Assembly: GCA_905236615.1 (NCBI GenBank)
Contig: CAJORC010000005.1
Coordinates: 1 to 11,349, forward strand
Reading direction: 5' to 3'
Source of the DNA: an uncultured Lachnospiraceae bacterium
GTDB lineage: Bacteria > Bacillota > Clostridia > Lachnospirales > Lachnospiraceae
DNA length: 11,349 bases
The notes beneath the pieces are model-generated. The model saw only the letters and a program-made list of their open reading frames with translations, was not told the origin of the DNA and did no database searches. Of the stretch, positions 1-7,586 are shown piece after piece. The translations under genes and the position numbers were made by a program. Each line of letters begins with the position of its first letter. The stretch's first letter is position 1.

Positions 1-1010
1 CGAAGCTGTCCACAGGCACCGTCTATATCCGCACCCATTTCCCTTCTAATAGTAACATTTATTCCCGATTTTTCAAGTTTGTTTTTATACCGATTCACGA
101 ATTTCATATCGGGACGCCTGTAATTACGCTCTTTTATGGGGTTTACAGGTATAAGGTTAACATGCGAATTTAAGCCTTTTAAAAGCTTTGCAAGCTCCTC
201 TGCATCTTTATCACTGTCATTATTTCCGGCAACGAGCGAATATTCAAAGGTCAGTCTCCGTCCCGTCTTGTTAAAATAATATCTGCAGGCTTCCATAAGT
301 TCCTTTATCGAATATTTTTTAGCAATAGGCATAAGTGCCCTGCGCTTCTCATCATTCGGCGCATGCAGGGATATTGCAAGGTTTATCTCCTTCTTTTCAT
401 CTGCAAGCTCATATATCTTCGGAACTATTCCGCAGGTCGATACCGTAATATTTCTCTGGCTTATGTTAAGACCGTCCTTATTGGAGATCATATCAATGAA
501 CTTCAGTAGATTGTCGTAATTCATAAGCGGTTCCCCGCTTCCCATTATCACGACGTTTGAAACTCTCTCGCCCATTGTTTTCTGTATCGTGTATATCTCA
601 TCCAGCATTTCTCCGGCGGTAAGACTTCTTACACATCCGTCGATCGTTGACGCACAGAAGCTGCAGCCCATGGCACAGCCGACCTGGGAGGATATACATA
701 CCGAATTCCAGGCTTTATACTTCATCCATACGCTCTCTATGACATTTCCATCAGGCAGTTCAAAAAGGAACTTCCGTGTACCGTCCAGTTCCGAGACCTG
801 TACTTCCACTATCGAAAGACCGTCCACCGTGAAATCTGCCTGAAGCTTTTCCCTCAAGTCTTTTGACACATTTGTCATATCATCCGCTGAACGGGCCAGC
901 TTTTTATGAAGCCATTCATAAACCTGTTTTGCCCTGAAAGGCTTTTCCCCGTATTCTGTTATCTTTTCCTTAAGCTCTTCAAGTGAGAGCGAGCGTATAT
1001 TTTCTTTCAT
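1..1010 (-). CDS. rlmN: Dual-specificity 23S rRNA/tRNA adenine-C2 methyltransferase RlmN, 3' end cut by the window edge
   Basis: Radical-SAM enzyme that methylates C2 of A2503 in 23S rRNA and of A37 in some tRNAs, acting in the cytoplasm. My translation gives 336 complete codons from the ATG at 1010. It shows the conserved block CISSQVGC (105-112) and the iron-sulfur triad C112, C116, C119 (CAMGCSFC). The SAM-binding stretch GSGEPL is at 157-162, and GACGQL at 331-336 carries the conserved methyl-carrying cysteine C333. By family knowledge C105 and C333 correspond to E. coli C118 and C355. The reading frame leaves the window just after GACGQL, so only roughly the last 10-15 residues should be missing. 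It begins 3 bases after the rsmB stop with no recognisable Shine-Dalgarno, which suggests translational coupling. It is the last visible gene of the priA operon. Identity is very secure. Confidence 0.97.
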   Translation of the reverse strand, partial: MKENIRSLSLEELKEKITEYGEKPFRAKQVYEWLHKKLARSADDMTNVSKDLREKLQADFTVDGLSIVEVQVSELDGTRKFLFELPDGNVIESVWMKYKAWNSVCISSQVGCAMGCSFCASTIDGCVRSLTAGEMLDEIYTIQKTMGERVSNVVIMGSGEPLMNYDNLLKFIDMISNKDGLNISQRNITVSTCGIVPKIYELADEKKEINLAISLHAPNDEKRRALMPIAKKYSIKELMEACRYYFNKTGRRLTFEYSLVAGNNDSDKDAEELAKLLKGLNSHVNLIPVNPIKERNYRRPDMKFVNRYKNKLEKSGINVTIRREMGADIDGACGQL

Positions 1011-1013
1011 AAA

Positions 1014-2300
1014 TTATTTAATAAACGATGCGGCGTAAAAACCGTCAGAACCTTCCTGCGACTGATAAAAAATACGTTCCTCAAGTTTTTTCAAGCCTAA
1101 TTCCTTTTCGATAAATTCAGCCTGTTCCGATCCTTCTTCTTTCGTTATGGTACAGGTCGAAAATACAATTATACCGCCGTCTTTCAAGTATTTAACGGCA
1201 TTTCTCAGAATTTTTCTCTGAAGCTCCGCAAGTGAAGCTATATCTTCTTCCTTTACGCGATATTTAAGATCGTTTTTCCTGCCGATAACGCCAAGTCCCG
1301 AGCACGGCAGGTCAGCAATGACTCTGTCAAATGAATCAAAAGTATTTTCATCCGCACAGGTTGCATCCGAAACCTTCAATTCAACATTTTTAAGTGCAAG
1401 ACGGCTGATATTTTCCTCAATTTTTTCAAGTTTTCTTTCAGAAATATCCCTTGCCTCAACACTGCCGCTTCCGTTTAGGATTTCTGCGGCATGGCAGCTT
1501 TTCCCTCCGGGCGCCGCACAAATATCAAGGATTTTCATTCCTTCTTTGATCTCTAACAGCTCAGCTACTGACATTGAGCTTATGTCCTGCACTGAAAAAT
1601 AACCGTCTCTAAAGCTTTTCAGATCATAAAGCCTTTCAAAACCGGATATTCTGAAAGCATAATCAATTCCTTCAACCGGTTCGCATCTGACACCTTCATC
1701 CTCCAAAAGAACTTTTAATTCTTCGGGACTGATCCTTGTACGGTTTGTTCTGATAAATACCGGACGGGTGCCGACGGATGATTTAAGCATTTCCAGAGCT
1801 TTTTCTTCTCCTGCTTCATCTATAAAGCGCTTAACTATCCACTCCGGCATGGAAAACCTTACGGACAGATTATCGATTTTCTCCAAATCTGTCTTTTCGG
1901 ATGCGATTTTTCTCAATACACCGTTCACAAAGCCGGTAAGATTATTAAAATGTCTTTTTCTTACAAGTCTTACCGCTTCATTGCAGACAGCCGAAGCAGG
2001 TACCTGACTCATAAAATAAAGCTGATAGACGCTCATTCTCAGCACGCACCTGATAAGGCTCTTCATCTTACCGCTCTTAACTTTTGAATATCTGTCAATT
2101 ATATAATCAAGGGTTATCTGGCGTTCAACTGTCCCTTCCGCGAGATTTTTTATAAAAGCCCGGTCTCTCGCCGGAAGAAAGGCATATTGCTCAAGGACGT
2201 CATGAATAAGAAGTCCTGTCATACGATCCTCTTTTTCAACCGCCAAAAGTATATCCAGAACAATAGCGCGTGTATTTATCTTTAGTTCACCCTTAGTCAA
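1014..2300 (-). CDS. rsmB: 16S rRNA cytosine-967 C5-methyltransferase RsmB (Sun/Fmu)
   Basis: Methylates C967 (E. coli numbering) of 16S rRNA during small-subunit assembly, using SAM. The 428-residue length matches the family (about 430). Residues 1-140 form the NusB-like RNA-binding domain. The Rossmann methyltransferase domain follows, with the SAM motif DICAAPGGKS at 259-268. Motif IV is DLPCSG at 330-335 (C333) and motif VI is STCTI at 381-385 (C383). The two cysteines are the pair expected of m5C RNA methyltransferases, with C383 the likely nucleophile. The start is a TTG at 2300 that shares the bases TTGA with the fmt stop. It is chosen because GGAGGG lies 8 bases upstream and the next methionine is residue 27, inside the NusB fold. 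It ends 3 bases before rlmN. Confidence 0.96.
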   Translation of the reverse strand: MTKGELKINTRAIVLDILLAVEKEDRMTGLLIHDVLEQYAFLPARDRAFIKNLAEGTVERQITLDYIIDRYSKVKSGKMKSLIRCVLRMSVYQLYFMSQVPASAVCNEAVRLVRKRHFNNLTGFVNGVLRKIASEKTDLEKIDNLSVRFSMPEWIVKRFIDEAGEEKALEMLKSSVGTRPVFIRTNRTRISPEELKVLLEDEGVRCEPVEGIDYAFRISGFERLYDLKSFRDGYFSVQDISSMSVAELLEIKEGMKILDICAAPGGKSCHAAEILNGSGSVEARDISERKLEKIEENISRLALKNVELKVSDATCADENTFDSFDRVIADLPCSGLGVIGRKNDLKYRVKEEDIASLAELQRKILRNAVKYLKDGGIIVFSTCTITKEEGSEQAEFIEKELGLKKLEERIFYQSQEGSDGFYAASFIK

Positions 2301-3235
2301 GCTTTCTTCCCTCCAAGCTTCATTCCTTTCTCAACCTTCTGACCGAGAAGGAAATCGTGGACACTCATTCGTCTTTTTCCTTCAAGCTGTATTTCCAGCA
2401 ATCTGAGACTGCCTTCACCGCAGCTTACAGTAAACGCTTCGGAATCAACCCCTGTTACCTCGCCGGCTACTCCACTGCTCTCTCCCGTAACCTCAGCCTT
2501 CCAGATCTTAAGCATTTTGCCCGAAAGATAAGTATAGGCGCTCGGCCAGGGATTTAAGGCTCTTATCAGTCTTTCTATCTCAACCGCTTTTTTATTGAAA
2601 TCAATAAGTCCTTCTGATTTCTTAAGCATTCTGGCATAGCCGAAATCGCCCTCAGGCTGAGGAGTCCTGCTTGCCGTACCGGCTTCAATCGCCCTTATCG
2701 CTTCCACGCACAGAGAAGCTCCTGTCTCCATAAGCTTATCGAAAAGACTACCTCCGGTCTCATCCTTTGCGATCTTGACTTCCTTTTTCATGATCATATC
2801 GCCGGTATCAAGTCCCTCATCCATCTGCATGATGGTAACACCGGTCTTTTCATCACCGTTGATGATCGAGCGCTGTATCGGAGCCGCTCCCCTGTAATAA
2901 GGCAGAAGTGAAGCATGCACATTGATTGAGCCGTAGCGGGGCATATCAAGTATCTCTTTTGAGAGTATCTGCCCGAAAGCAGCTACCACAGCGATATCCG
3001 CGTTATATTCCCTGAGTCTGACTACAGCCTCCTCCGCACGGATCTTCTCGGGCTGGAATACCGGTACACCTATTTCAAGCGCATATTCCTTGACAGGCGT
3101 CATTGAAACACCTTTTCCACGACCTTTTTCCCTGTCAGGCTGTGTCACACACAATACTATTTCTTCTCCTGCTTCATGCAGGGCTTTTAATACACCTACC
3201 GAAAAATCAGGTGTTCCCATGAAGATTATTCTCAA
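2297..3235 (-). CDS. fmt: Methionyl-tRNA(fMet) formyltransferase
   Basis: Transfers a formyl group from 10-formyl-tetrahydrofolate to Met-tRNA(fMet), giving the initiator tRNA. The 312 residues match the usual length (about 310-315). The N-terminal formyltransferase domain opens with MGTPDF (6-11). Its catalytic residues are N105 and H107 in SINVHASLLP and D143 in GLDTGDM, with a folate-site stretch VVAAFGQIL at 83-91. The C-terminal tRNA-binding domain (about 205-312) includes ALNPWPSAYT at 226-235. The start is a TTG giving RIIFMGTPDF, which fits the family N-terminus (Met-Arg-Ile-hydrophobic-Phe-Met-Gly); the ATG five codons later would truncate the first strand. It begins 5 bases after def, whose product removes the group this enzyme adds, and overlaps rsmB by 4 bases. 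Confidence 0.98.
   Translation of the reverse strand: MRIIFMGTPDFSVGVLKALHEAGEEIVLCVTQPDREKGRGKGVSMTPVKEYALEIGVPVFQPEKIRAEEAVVRLREYNADIAVVAAFGQILSKEILDMPRYGSINVHASLLPYYRGAAPIQRSIINGDEKTGVTIMQMDEGLDTGDMIMKKEVKIAKDETGGSLFDKLMETGASLCVEAIRAIEAGTASRTPQPEGDFGYARMLKKSEGLIDFNKKAVEIERLIRALNPWPSAYTYLSGKMLKIWKAEVTGESSGVAGEVTGVDSEAFTVSCGEGSLRLLEIQLEGKRRMSVHDFLLGQKVEKGMKLGGKKA
2309..2314 (-). promoter_or_regulatory. Ribosome binding site deciding the TTG start of rsmB
   Basis: GGAGGG on the minus strand lies 8 bases upstream of the TTG at 2300, inside the last codons of fmt. No ATG, GTG or other TTG lies at a suitable distance, so this site fixes the start and the 4-base overlap with fmt. Confidence 0.75.
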
Positions 3236-3240
3236 AGCTT

Positions 3241-3735
3241 TTACTCCTCTACTTCCTCTTCATACTCTTCATCATAGTGAACGTCAACAAGGTCACCCTC
3301 AACAAGGTCAACATACATTTTACCGTCAAGGTGGTCGCACTCATGACAGATACACCTCGCAAGAAGTTCGGTTCCTTCAAGCTCTGCCGGCTTCATATCC
3401 CTGTCAAGATAAACAACCTTTGCATAATTAGGTCTTGTCACCTGACCAGCTTTTCCGGGTACGGAAAGGCAGCCTTCCTGACCTGTCTGCTCTCCCGAAG
3501 TCTCAACGATTTTAGGATTTATCATTACAATAAGGTCTTCACCTGTAACGTCCATAACAACAATCCTTTTGAGGACGCCGACCTGAACTGCCGCAAGACC
3601 GACTCCGTTAGCCTCATACATGGTATCTATCATGTCGTCGATGAGTTCCTTTACTCTGGGAGTCATCTCCTTTACTTCCTTACTTCTCTTGGTAAGTATC
3701 TCATCTCCCAGTTCCCTTACTTCTCTAATTGCCAT
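3241..3735 (-). CDS. def: Peptide deformylase
   Basis: Metalloenzyme that removes the formyl group from the N-terminal methionine of new proteins at the ribosome exit. Its 164 residues carry all three family motifs: GVGLAAVQ at 44-51 (Q51), EGCLS at 87-91 (metal ligand C89) and HECDH at 131-135 (ligands H131 and H135, catalytic E132). The third motif is preceded by RCIC, which adds two cysteines (C128, C130) plus C133 beside the metal site. The C-terminus is a strongly acidic tail (about 150-164, mostly Glu/Asp). The ATG at 3735 has AAGGA 6 bases upstream. The gene lies 15 bases after priA and 5 before fmt, the usual pairing of deformylase and formyltransferase. Identity is secure. Confidence 0.98.
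   Translation of the reverse strand: MAIREVRELGDEILTKRSKEVKEMTPRVKELIDDMIDTMYEANGVGLAAVQVGVLKRIVVMDVTGEDLIVMINPKIVETSGEQTGQEGCLSVPGKAGQVTRPNYAKVVYLDRDMKPAELEGTELLARCICHECDHLDGKMYVDLVEGDLVDVHYDEEYEEEVEE
3244..3249 (-). promoter_or_regulatory. Ribosome binding site deciding the TTG start of fmt
   Basis: GAGGAG on the minus strand lies in the final glutamate codons of def, 8 bases upstream of the TTG at 3235. It supports TTG rather than the internal ATG at 3220, which would leave this site too far away. Confidence 0.7.
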
Positions 3736-3750
3736 AATTATTCCTTTCCA

Positions 3751-5970
3751 TTACGCATCAAAGTCAAACTGAACTGTTGACTTGCCAATATTGTGACTAA
3801 GACGCCACTCTTCGCAGGCATCCTTTACAAGCACCAGCTTTTCATAATCTTCGTTTTTCACATACAGCGCATAGCGGTATATATCCCTGATCTTTGAGAT
3901 ACTGTCCTCTGCCGGACCTATAACGTTGCCCGCTGCTGTCTCTTCTGATATCTCATAGAGTTTCTCAGCCATTCTGCATGCTTCTTCCTCTATCGGATCC
4001 TCTATGAGTATTTTCAAAATATGTCCGACCGGAGGATAATTGCATAATCGTCTGTAGCCGATCTCTTCCTCATAAAAATCTATATAATCCTGCTTTGCCG
4101 CTGCCTTCACGGCATAATTATCAGGAGAATAAGTCTGTATGACCACTTCACCCTTTTTCTCAGCCCGTCCGGCCCTTCCCGCTGCCTGGGTAAGCAATGC
4201 AAAAGTCCTTTCTGCCGCACGGTAATCATTCACATATAATGACAGGTCAGCAGCCAGAATTCCTACCAGAGTCACATTGGAAAAATCATGTCCCTTGACT
4301 ATCATCTGAGTCCCGACAAGAATGTCAGCCTCTCCCTCCGCAAAAGATGAGAGTATCTTCTGATAATCATCTTTTTTCTTTGTCGTGTCGGCATCCATCC
4401 TGACAACTCTGGCACCGGGAAATGTCTTTAATGTAAGCTCCTCTATCTGCTCTGTTCCTGCTTTCATAGTGCCGATATATTTAGAACCGCATTCGGGGCA
4501 GGTCTGATCAAATGCTTCTTCATAGCCGCAATAATGACAGACCAGTCTTTTATTTCTGTGCAGGCTTAAAGATACATCACAATGAGGACATTTTATAACA
4601 TGACCGCATTTCCTGCAGCTCACAAAGCCCGCCATGCCCCTTCTGTTCAGGAAAAGCATTACCTGCTCTTTCTTATTCAGTCTGTCTTCTATCAGTTCCT
4701 TAAGTTTTCCCGAAAAGACGGATCTGTTTCCCGCCCTGAGTTCATCTCTCAGGTCTACTATATGAACTTCGGGAAGAGTGCTTTTATTTATACGCTCTTT
4801 TAACTCGTAAAGCTTATATTCTCCGCGTTTTGCATGCATATACGAGTCCACTGAAGGCGTTGCAGAACCCAGAACCAGCGCTGCTCCCGCAAGTCTTGCC
4901 CTTTCTGCAGCCGTTTCAACCGTATGGTATTTCGGAACGTTCTCAGCCTTATAACTCGTTTCATGCTCCTCATCTATTATGATAACGCCAAGTCGCTGAA
5001 ACGGTGTGAACAGTGCTGACCGAGGTCCGATCACGATATCTACATCGCCTCTTGCAGCACGCAGTATCTGATCGTATCTCTCACCCGGTGACAATTTGGA
5101 ATGGAGATAAGTTACCCTGTCACCAAATCTTCTCGAAAAACGCATAACCGTCTGAAAGGTCAGCGCGATTTCCGGTATCAGCATGATCGCCTGCCCTCCG
5201 CGTTCTATCACGTGGGCTATGATCTCCATATAGACTTCTGTCTTGCCGGAACCTGTAACTCCGTGGATAAGGGACGGAGTTCTGATACCCATATCATAAT
5301 CCGCCGCAAAATCATCAACTATATCCTGCTGCTCGGAGCTCAGACTGAATCTTTTATCCGAAAGCTCGTCATAGATTGCAGGACGTCTGTATTCCTGCAC
5401 TTCTTCGACATCAATTACAGACATATCGGCAAGCTGTCTTACCACGCTCAATGATATATTCAGCCTGTCCCGTAAAAGACTGTAGTCTATCTCCCTGCAT
5501 TCAGCCAATGCTGATAAGAGCCTGACCCTTGCCTTCTGTTTTTTCCTGCTGAATTCAGCCAGCTTTTCCGCCAGTTCAGCCGCAGGAAGGATCAGCTTCA
5601 CGATGCGTCTTGTCTTTTCTTTAACTTCCGCCCTCACAGGCAGAACAACTTTAAGAGACTGGATCAAAGTGCCTCCGTAATGGCGCTTCATCCAGACAGC
5701 AAGGGATACAAGCTGCTCTTCAGGGCTGGCGTTATCTTCCTTAGACAGCAGATCTGCTATATCTTTTATCCGCTTTACGTCTATCGCCGGAATATCAGTC
5801 AGGGATATAACATAGCCCTTGATAAGCTTTCCGCCTTTTCCAAATGGTATCAGCACACGTGAACCGATATTTATCCGTTCCCTGAATTGCTCAGGAACTG
5901 CATACTGGAAGCTCCTGTCCAGCTTTTCATGTGAAATTTCAACTATCACATCCGCGTAAAGGTTCTGCAT
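3751..5970 (-). CDS. priA: Primosomal protein N' (replication restart helicase PriA)
   Basis: 3'-to-5' superfamily 2 DNA helicase that recognises stalled or repaired forks and reloads the replisome. Its 739 residues match the family (E. coli 732). The N-terminal 3'-DNA-binding domain covers about 1-105, followed by a winged-helix linker. The helicase core has Walker A GVTGSGKT at 237-244, Walker B DEEH at 333-336, GSATPS at 368-373 and motif VI QAAGRAGR at 595-602. Eight zinc-binding cysteines, in four CxxC pairs (C452/C455, C461/C464, C478/C481, C491/C494), form the two zinc sites inserted in helicase lobe 2. The C-terminal domain ends VQFDFDA. The ATG at 5970 follows AAGGG 6 bases upstream, a modest ribosome binding site. 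It is the first gene of the priA-def-fmt-rsmB-rlmN cluster and has its own promoter upstream. Confidence 0.98.
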   Translation of the reverse strand: MQNLYADVIVEISHEKLDRSFQYAVPEQFRERINIGSRVLIPFGKGGKLIKGYVISLTDIPAIDVKRIKDIADLLSKEDNASPEEQLVSLAVWMKRHYGGTLIQSLKVVLPVRAEVKEKTRRIVKLILPAAELAEKLAEFSRKKQKARVRLLSALAECREIDYSLLRDRLNISLSVVRQLADMSVIDVEEVQEYRRPAIYDELSDKRFSLSSEQQDIVDDFAADYDMGIRTPSLIHGVTGSGKTEVYMEIIAHVIERGGQAIMLIPEIALTFQTVMRFSRRFGDRVTYLHSKLSPGERYDQILRAARGDVDIVIGPRSALFTPFQRLGVIIIDEEHETSYKAENVPKYHTVETAAERARLAGAALVLGSATPSVDSYMHAKRGEYKLYELKERINKSTLPEVHIVDLRDELRAGNRSVFSGKLKELIEDRLNKKEQVMLFLNRRGMAGFVSCRKCGHVIKCPHCDVSLSLHRNKRLVCHYCGYEEAFDQTCPECGSKYIGTMKAGTEQIEELTLKTFPGARVVRMDADTTKKKDDYQKILSSFAEGEADILVGTQMIVKGHDFSNVTLVGILAADLSLYVNDYRAAERTFALLTQAAGRAGRAEKKGEVVIQTYSPDNYAVKAAAKQDYIDFYEEEIGYRRLCNYPPVGHILKILIEDPIEEEACRMAEKLYEISEETAAGNVIGPAEDSISKIRDIYRYALYVKNEDYEKLVLVKDACEEWRLSHNIGKSTVQFDFDA

Positions 5971-6019
5971 GCGTATCCCTTCATCTCTCAGCTCAAATAC
6001 ATATGTTTTGCAACATTTT

Positions 6020-6049
6020 ATTATAGCATAGAAGATGGTGTTATGCCAA
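6020..6049 (-). promoter_or_regulatory. Sigma-A-type promoter for the priA-def-fmt-rsmB-rlmN operon
   Basis: On the minus strand, TTGGCA (6049-6044, 5 of 6 matches to TTGACA) is followed after 18 bases by TATAAT (6025-6020), a perfect -10 box. The bases TGC just upstream of TATAAT also make an extended -10. The -35 box is the last two sense codons of murE. The predicted start, near 6012-6014, gives a leader of about 43 bases before the priA ATG. This is pattern-based only. Confidence 0.72.
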
Positions 6050-7513
6050 TTCCTCCAAAACTTCGGCTATAAGGACTCTTTCATCCATCGGATATTTGAC
6101 GCCCTTTATCTCCTGATAGTCCTCATGACCTTTTCCCGCAAGAACTATAAGGTCTCCTTCTTTACCATTCTCGATCGCATATTTTATGGCTTCTTTTCTG
6201 TCGCTTATCCTTATATATTCGCCCGAAGTCTTTTTGATTCCGGTCTCGATATCATCCATTATAGCTTCCGGCTCTTCAAATCTGGGATTATCAGATGTAA
6301 TTATTGTGAAATCAGCCAGTTTTCCGGATACTTCACCCATTTCAAAACGTCTCAATTTAGAACGGTTTCCGCCGCATCCGAAAACGCATACAAGTCTTCC
6401 GGGCTCATATTTTCTGAGTGAGGTCAAAAGACTCTCCAAAGCCATTGCATTATGGGCATAATCAATCAAAAGAGAGAACTTATCAGAAACTTTGACTGAC
6501 TCTATCCTTCCCTTTACCCTTGCATTTTTCAGCGCATCCAGTACAGCTTCATCAGGTACGTCAAAATTCAGAGTGACCGCTACTGCGCACAGTGCATTAT
6601 AAACACTGAATTCTCCCGGAGTACCGACTTCCGCAGTCATCTCTTTTCTTCCGCTTATCTTAAATTTAACTCCCAGCTCACCCGGGATTTTCACAAGTTC
6701 TTCATCCGAAGCTCTGAGCGAATTCTTTTCTCCGCGCCCAAAAGTCTGAACTTCACATGTATGTCCTTCAAGAAGCTTGTCCGTATTCGGATCATCTCCA
6801 TTGACTATGCCTATTCTGCACTGCTTAAACAGAAGTCCCTTACAGCGGAGATAATCTTCAAAATCTTTGTGCTCGTCCGGTCCGATGTGATCGGGTTCAA
6901 TATTTGTAAATACTCCGTAGTCAAAAATGAATCCCTGACTCCTGTGCATCATAAGTGCCTGACTCGAAACTTCCATCACAACGCTGTCACAGCCGTTGTC
7001 CGCCATCTTCCTGAAAGTTTCCTGCAAAACATAAGACTCAGGTGTGGTATTTTTTGCCGGAATGTGCTCATCCCCTATTATGGTCTCAATAGTTCCGATA
7101 AGTCCTACCTTGTGACCTGCAGCCTCCAGAATAGCCTTTGTGAGAAATGCTGTCGTAGTCTTGCCCTTAGTTCCGGTTATACCTATGATCTTCATTTCTT
7201 CTGCAGGGTTATCAAACCATGCAGCCGATGTAAACGCAAGGGCATATCTTGTACTATCAACTTTTATGACCGCAGTTTCAGCTGACGAAGATATATCAAT
7301 ATCCTTCTCGACTATCACAGCAGCAGCACCTTTTTCAAAAGCCTCGGCAGCCGCCGTATGTCCGTCAAAATTCGCACCCGCTATGCAGACAAAAAGGCAG
7401 TCTTTCTCAATTTTTCTCGAATCATATACAAGAGCAGATATTTCACGTTCCCCGACTTTTCCTGCAATAACGGAGTAGTCTAACTTTTCAATTAAATCTT
7501 TTAATTTCCTCAT
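6041..7513 (-). CDS. murE: UDP-MurNAc-L-Ala-D-Glu:meso-diaminopimelate ligase (MurE)
   Basis: Cytoplasmic ATP-dependent ligase that adds the third stem-peptide residue to the peptidoglycan precursor. Its 490 residues contain the Mur N-terminal uridine-binding domain (about 25-100), the P-loop GITGTKGKTT at 111-120 and substrate motif NTTPES at 155-160. K225 in YLRCKGLLF is the expected carbamylated lysine. Also visible are DYAHN at 351-355, GCGGNRSK at 379-386, DNPR at 408-411 and GKGHEDYQ at 460-467. By family knowledge DNPR marks the meso-diaminopimelate enzyme rather than the lysine one. The segment at 203-217, TNIEPDHIGPDEHKD, departs from the usual TN-L-x-x-DHLDYHG pattern, suggesting a divergent subgroup. 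The ATG at 7513 has GGAG 8 bases upstream. It sits between pnp and priA and is probably reached by readthrough from pnp. A specialised paralogue is possible if another murE exists in the genome. Confidence 0.93.
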   Translation of the reverse strand: MRKLKDLIEKLDYSVIAGKVGEREISALVYDSRKIEKDCLFVCIAGANFDGHTAAAEAFEKGAAAVIVEKDIDISSSAETAVIKVDSTRYALAFTSAAWFDNPAEEMKIIGITGTKGKTTTAFLTKAILEAAGHKVGLIGTIETIIGDEHIPAKNTTPESYVLQETFRKMADNGCDSVVMEVSSQALMMHRSQGFIFDYGVFTNIEPDHIGPDEHKDFEDYLRCKGLLFKQCRIGIVNGDDPNTDKLLEGHTCEVQTFGRGEKNSLRASDEELVKIPGELGVKFKISGRKEMTAEVGTPGEFSVYNALCAVAVTLNFDVPDEAVLDALKNARVKGRIESVKVSDKFSLLIDYAHNAMALESLLTSLRKYEPGRLVCVFGCGGNRSKLRRFEMGEVSGKLADFTIITSDNPRFEEPEAIMDDIETGIKKTSGEYIRISDRKEAIKYAIENGKEGDLIVLAGKGHEDYQEIKGVKYPMDERVLIAEVLEELA

Positions 7514-7539
7514 AATTAAAACTCCATATTATAGCTAAA

Positions 7540-7562
7540 GGCTTCGCAAATACTGCGAAGCC
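7540..7562 (-). terminator. Weak terminator or 3'-end hairpin between pnp and murE
   Basis: The arms GGCTTCGCA (7540-7548) and TGCGAAGCC (7554-7562) form a perfect 9-bp stem with a 5-base loop, 24 bases after the pnp stop. On the transcript it is followed only by UUUAGCUAU, a poor U-tract, so it may act as a partial terminator or as a 3'-stabilising or processing hairpin. No good promoter for murE is visible downstream, so some readthrough is needed or murE uses a distant promoter. Confidence 0.6.
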
Positions 7563-7586
7563 TGATGATAGCCAATTCTTTAGTGA

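Noticed and set aside
589..843. Plus-strand open frame of 84 codons, and similar plus-strand frames elsewhere (e.g. 3277-3780, 6761-7285, 7719-8342)
   Set aside because: All lie opposite well-conserved minus-strand genes (rlmN, def, murE, pnp), have no recognisable protein family and read like antisense shadows.
7528..7533. TATAAT upstream of murE as a promoter
   Set aside because: No -35-like sequence at 15-19 bases, and the predicted start would remove the murE Shine-Dalgarno at 7522-7525 from the transcript.
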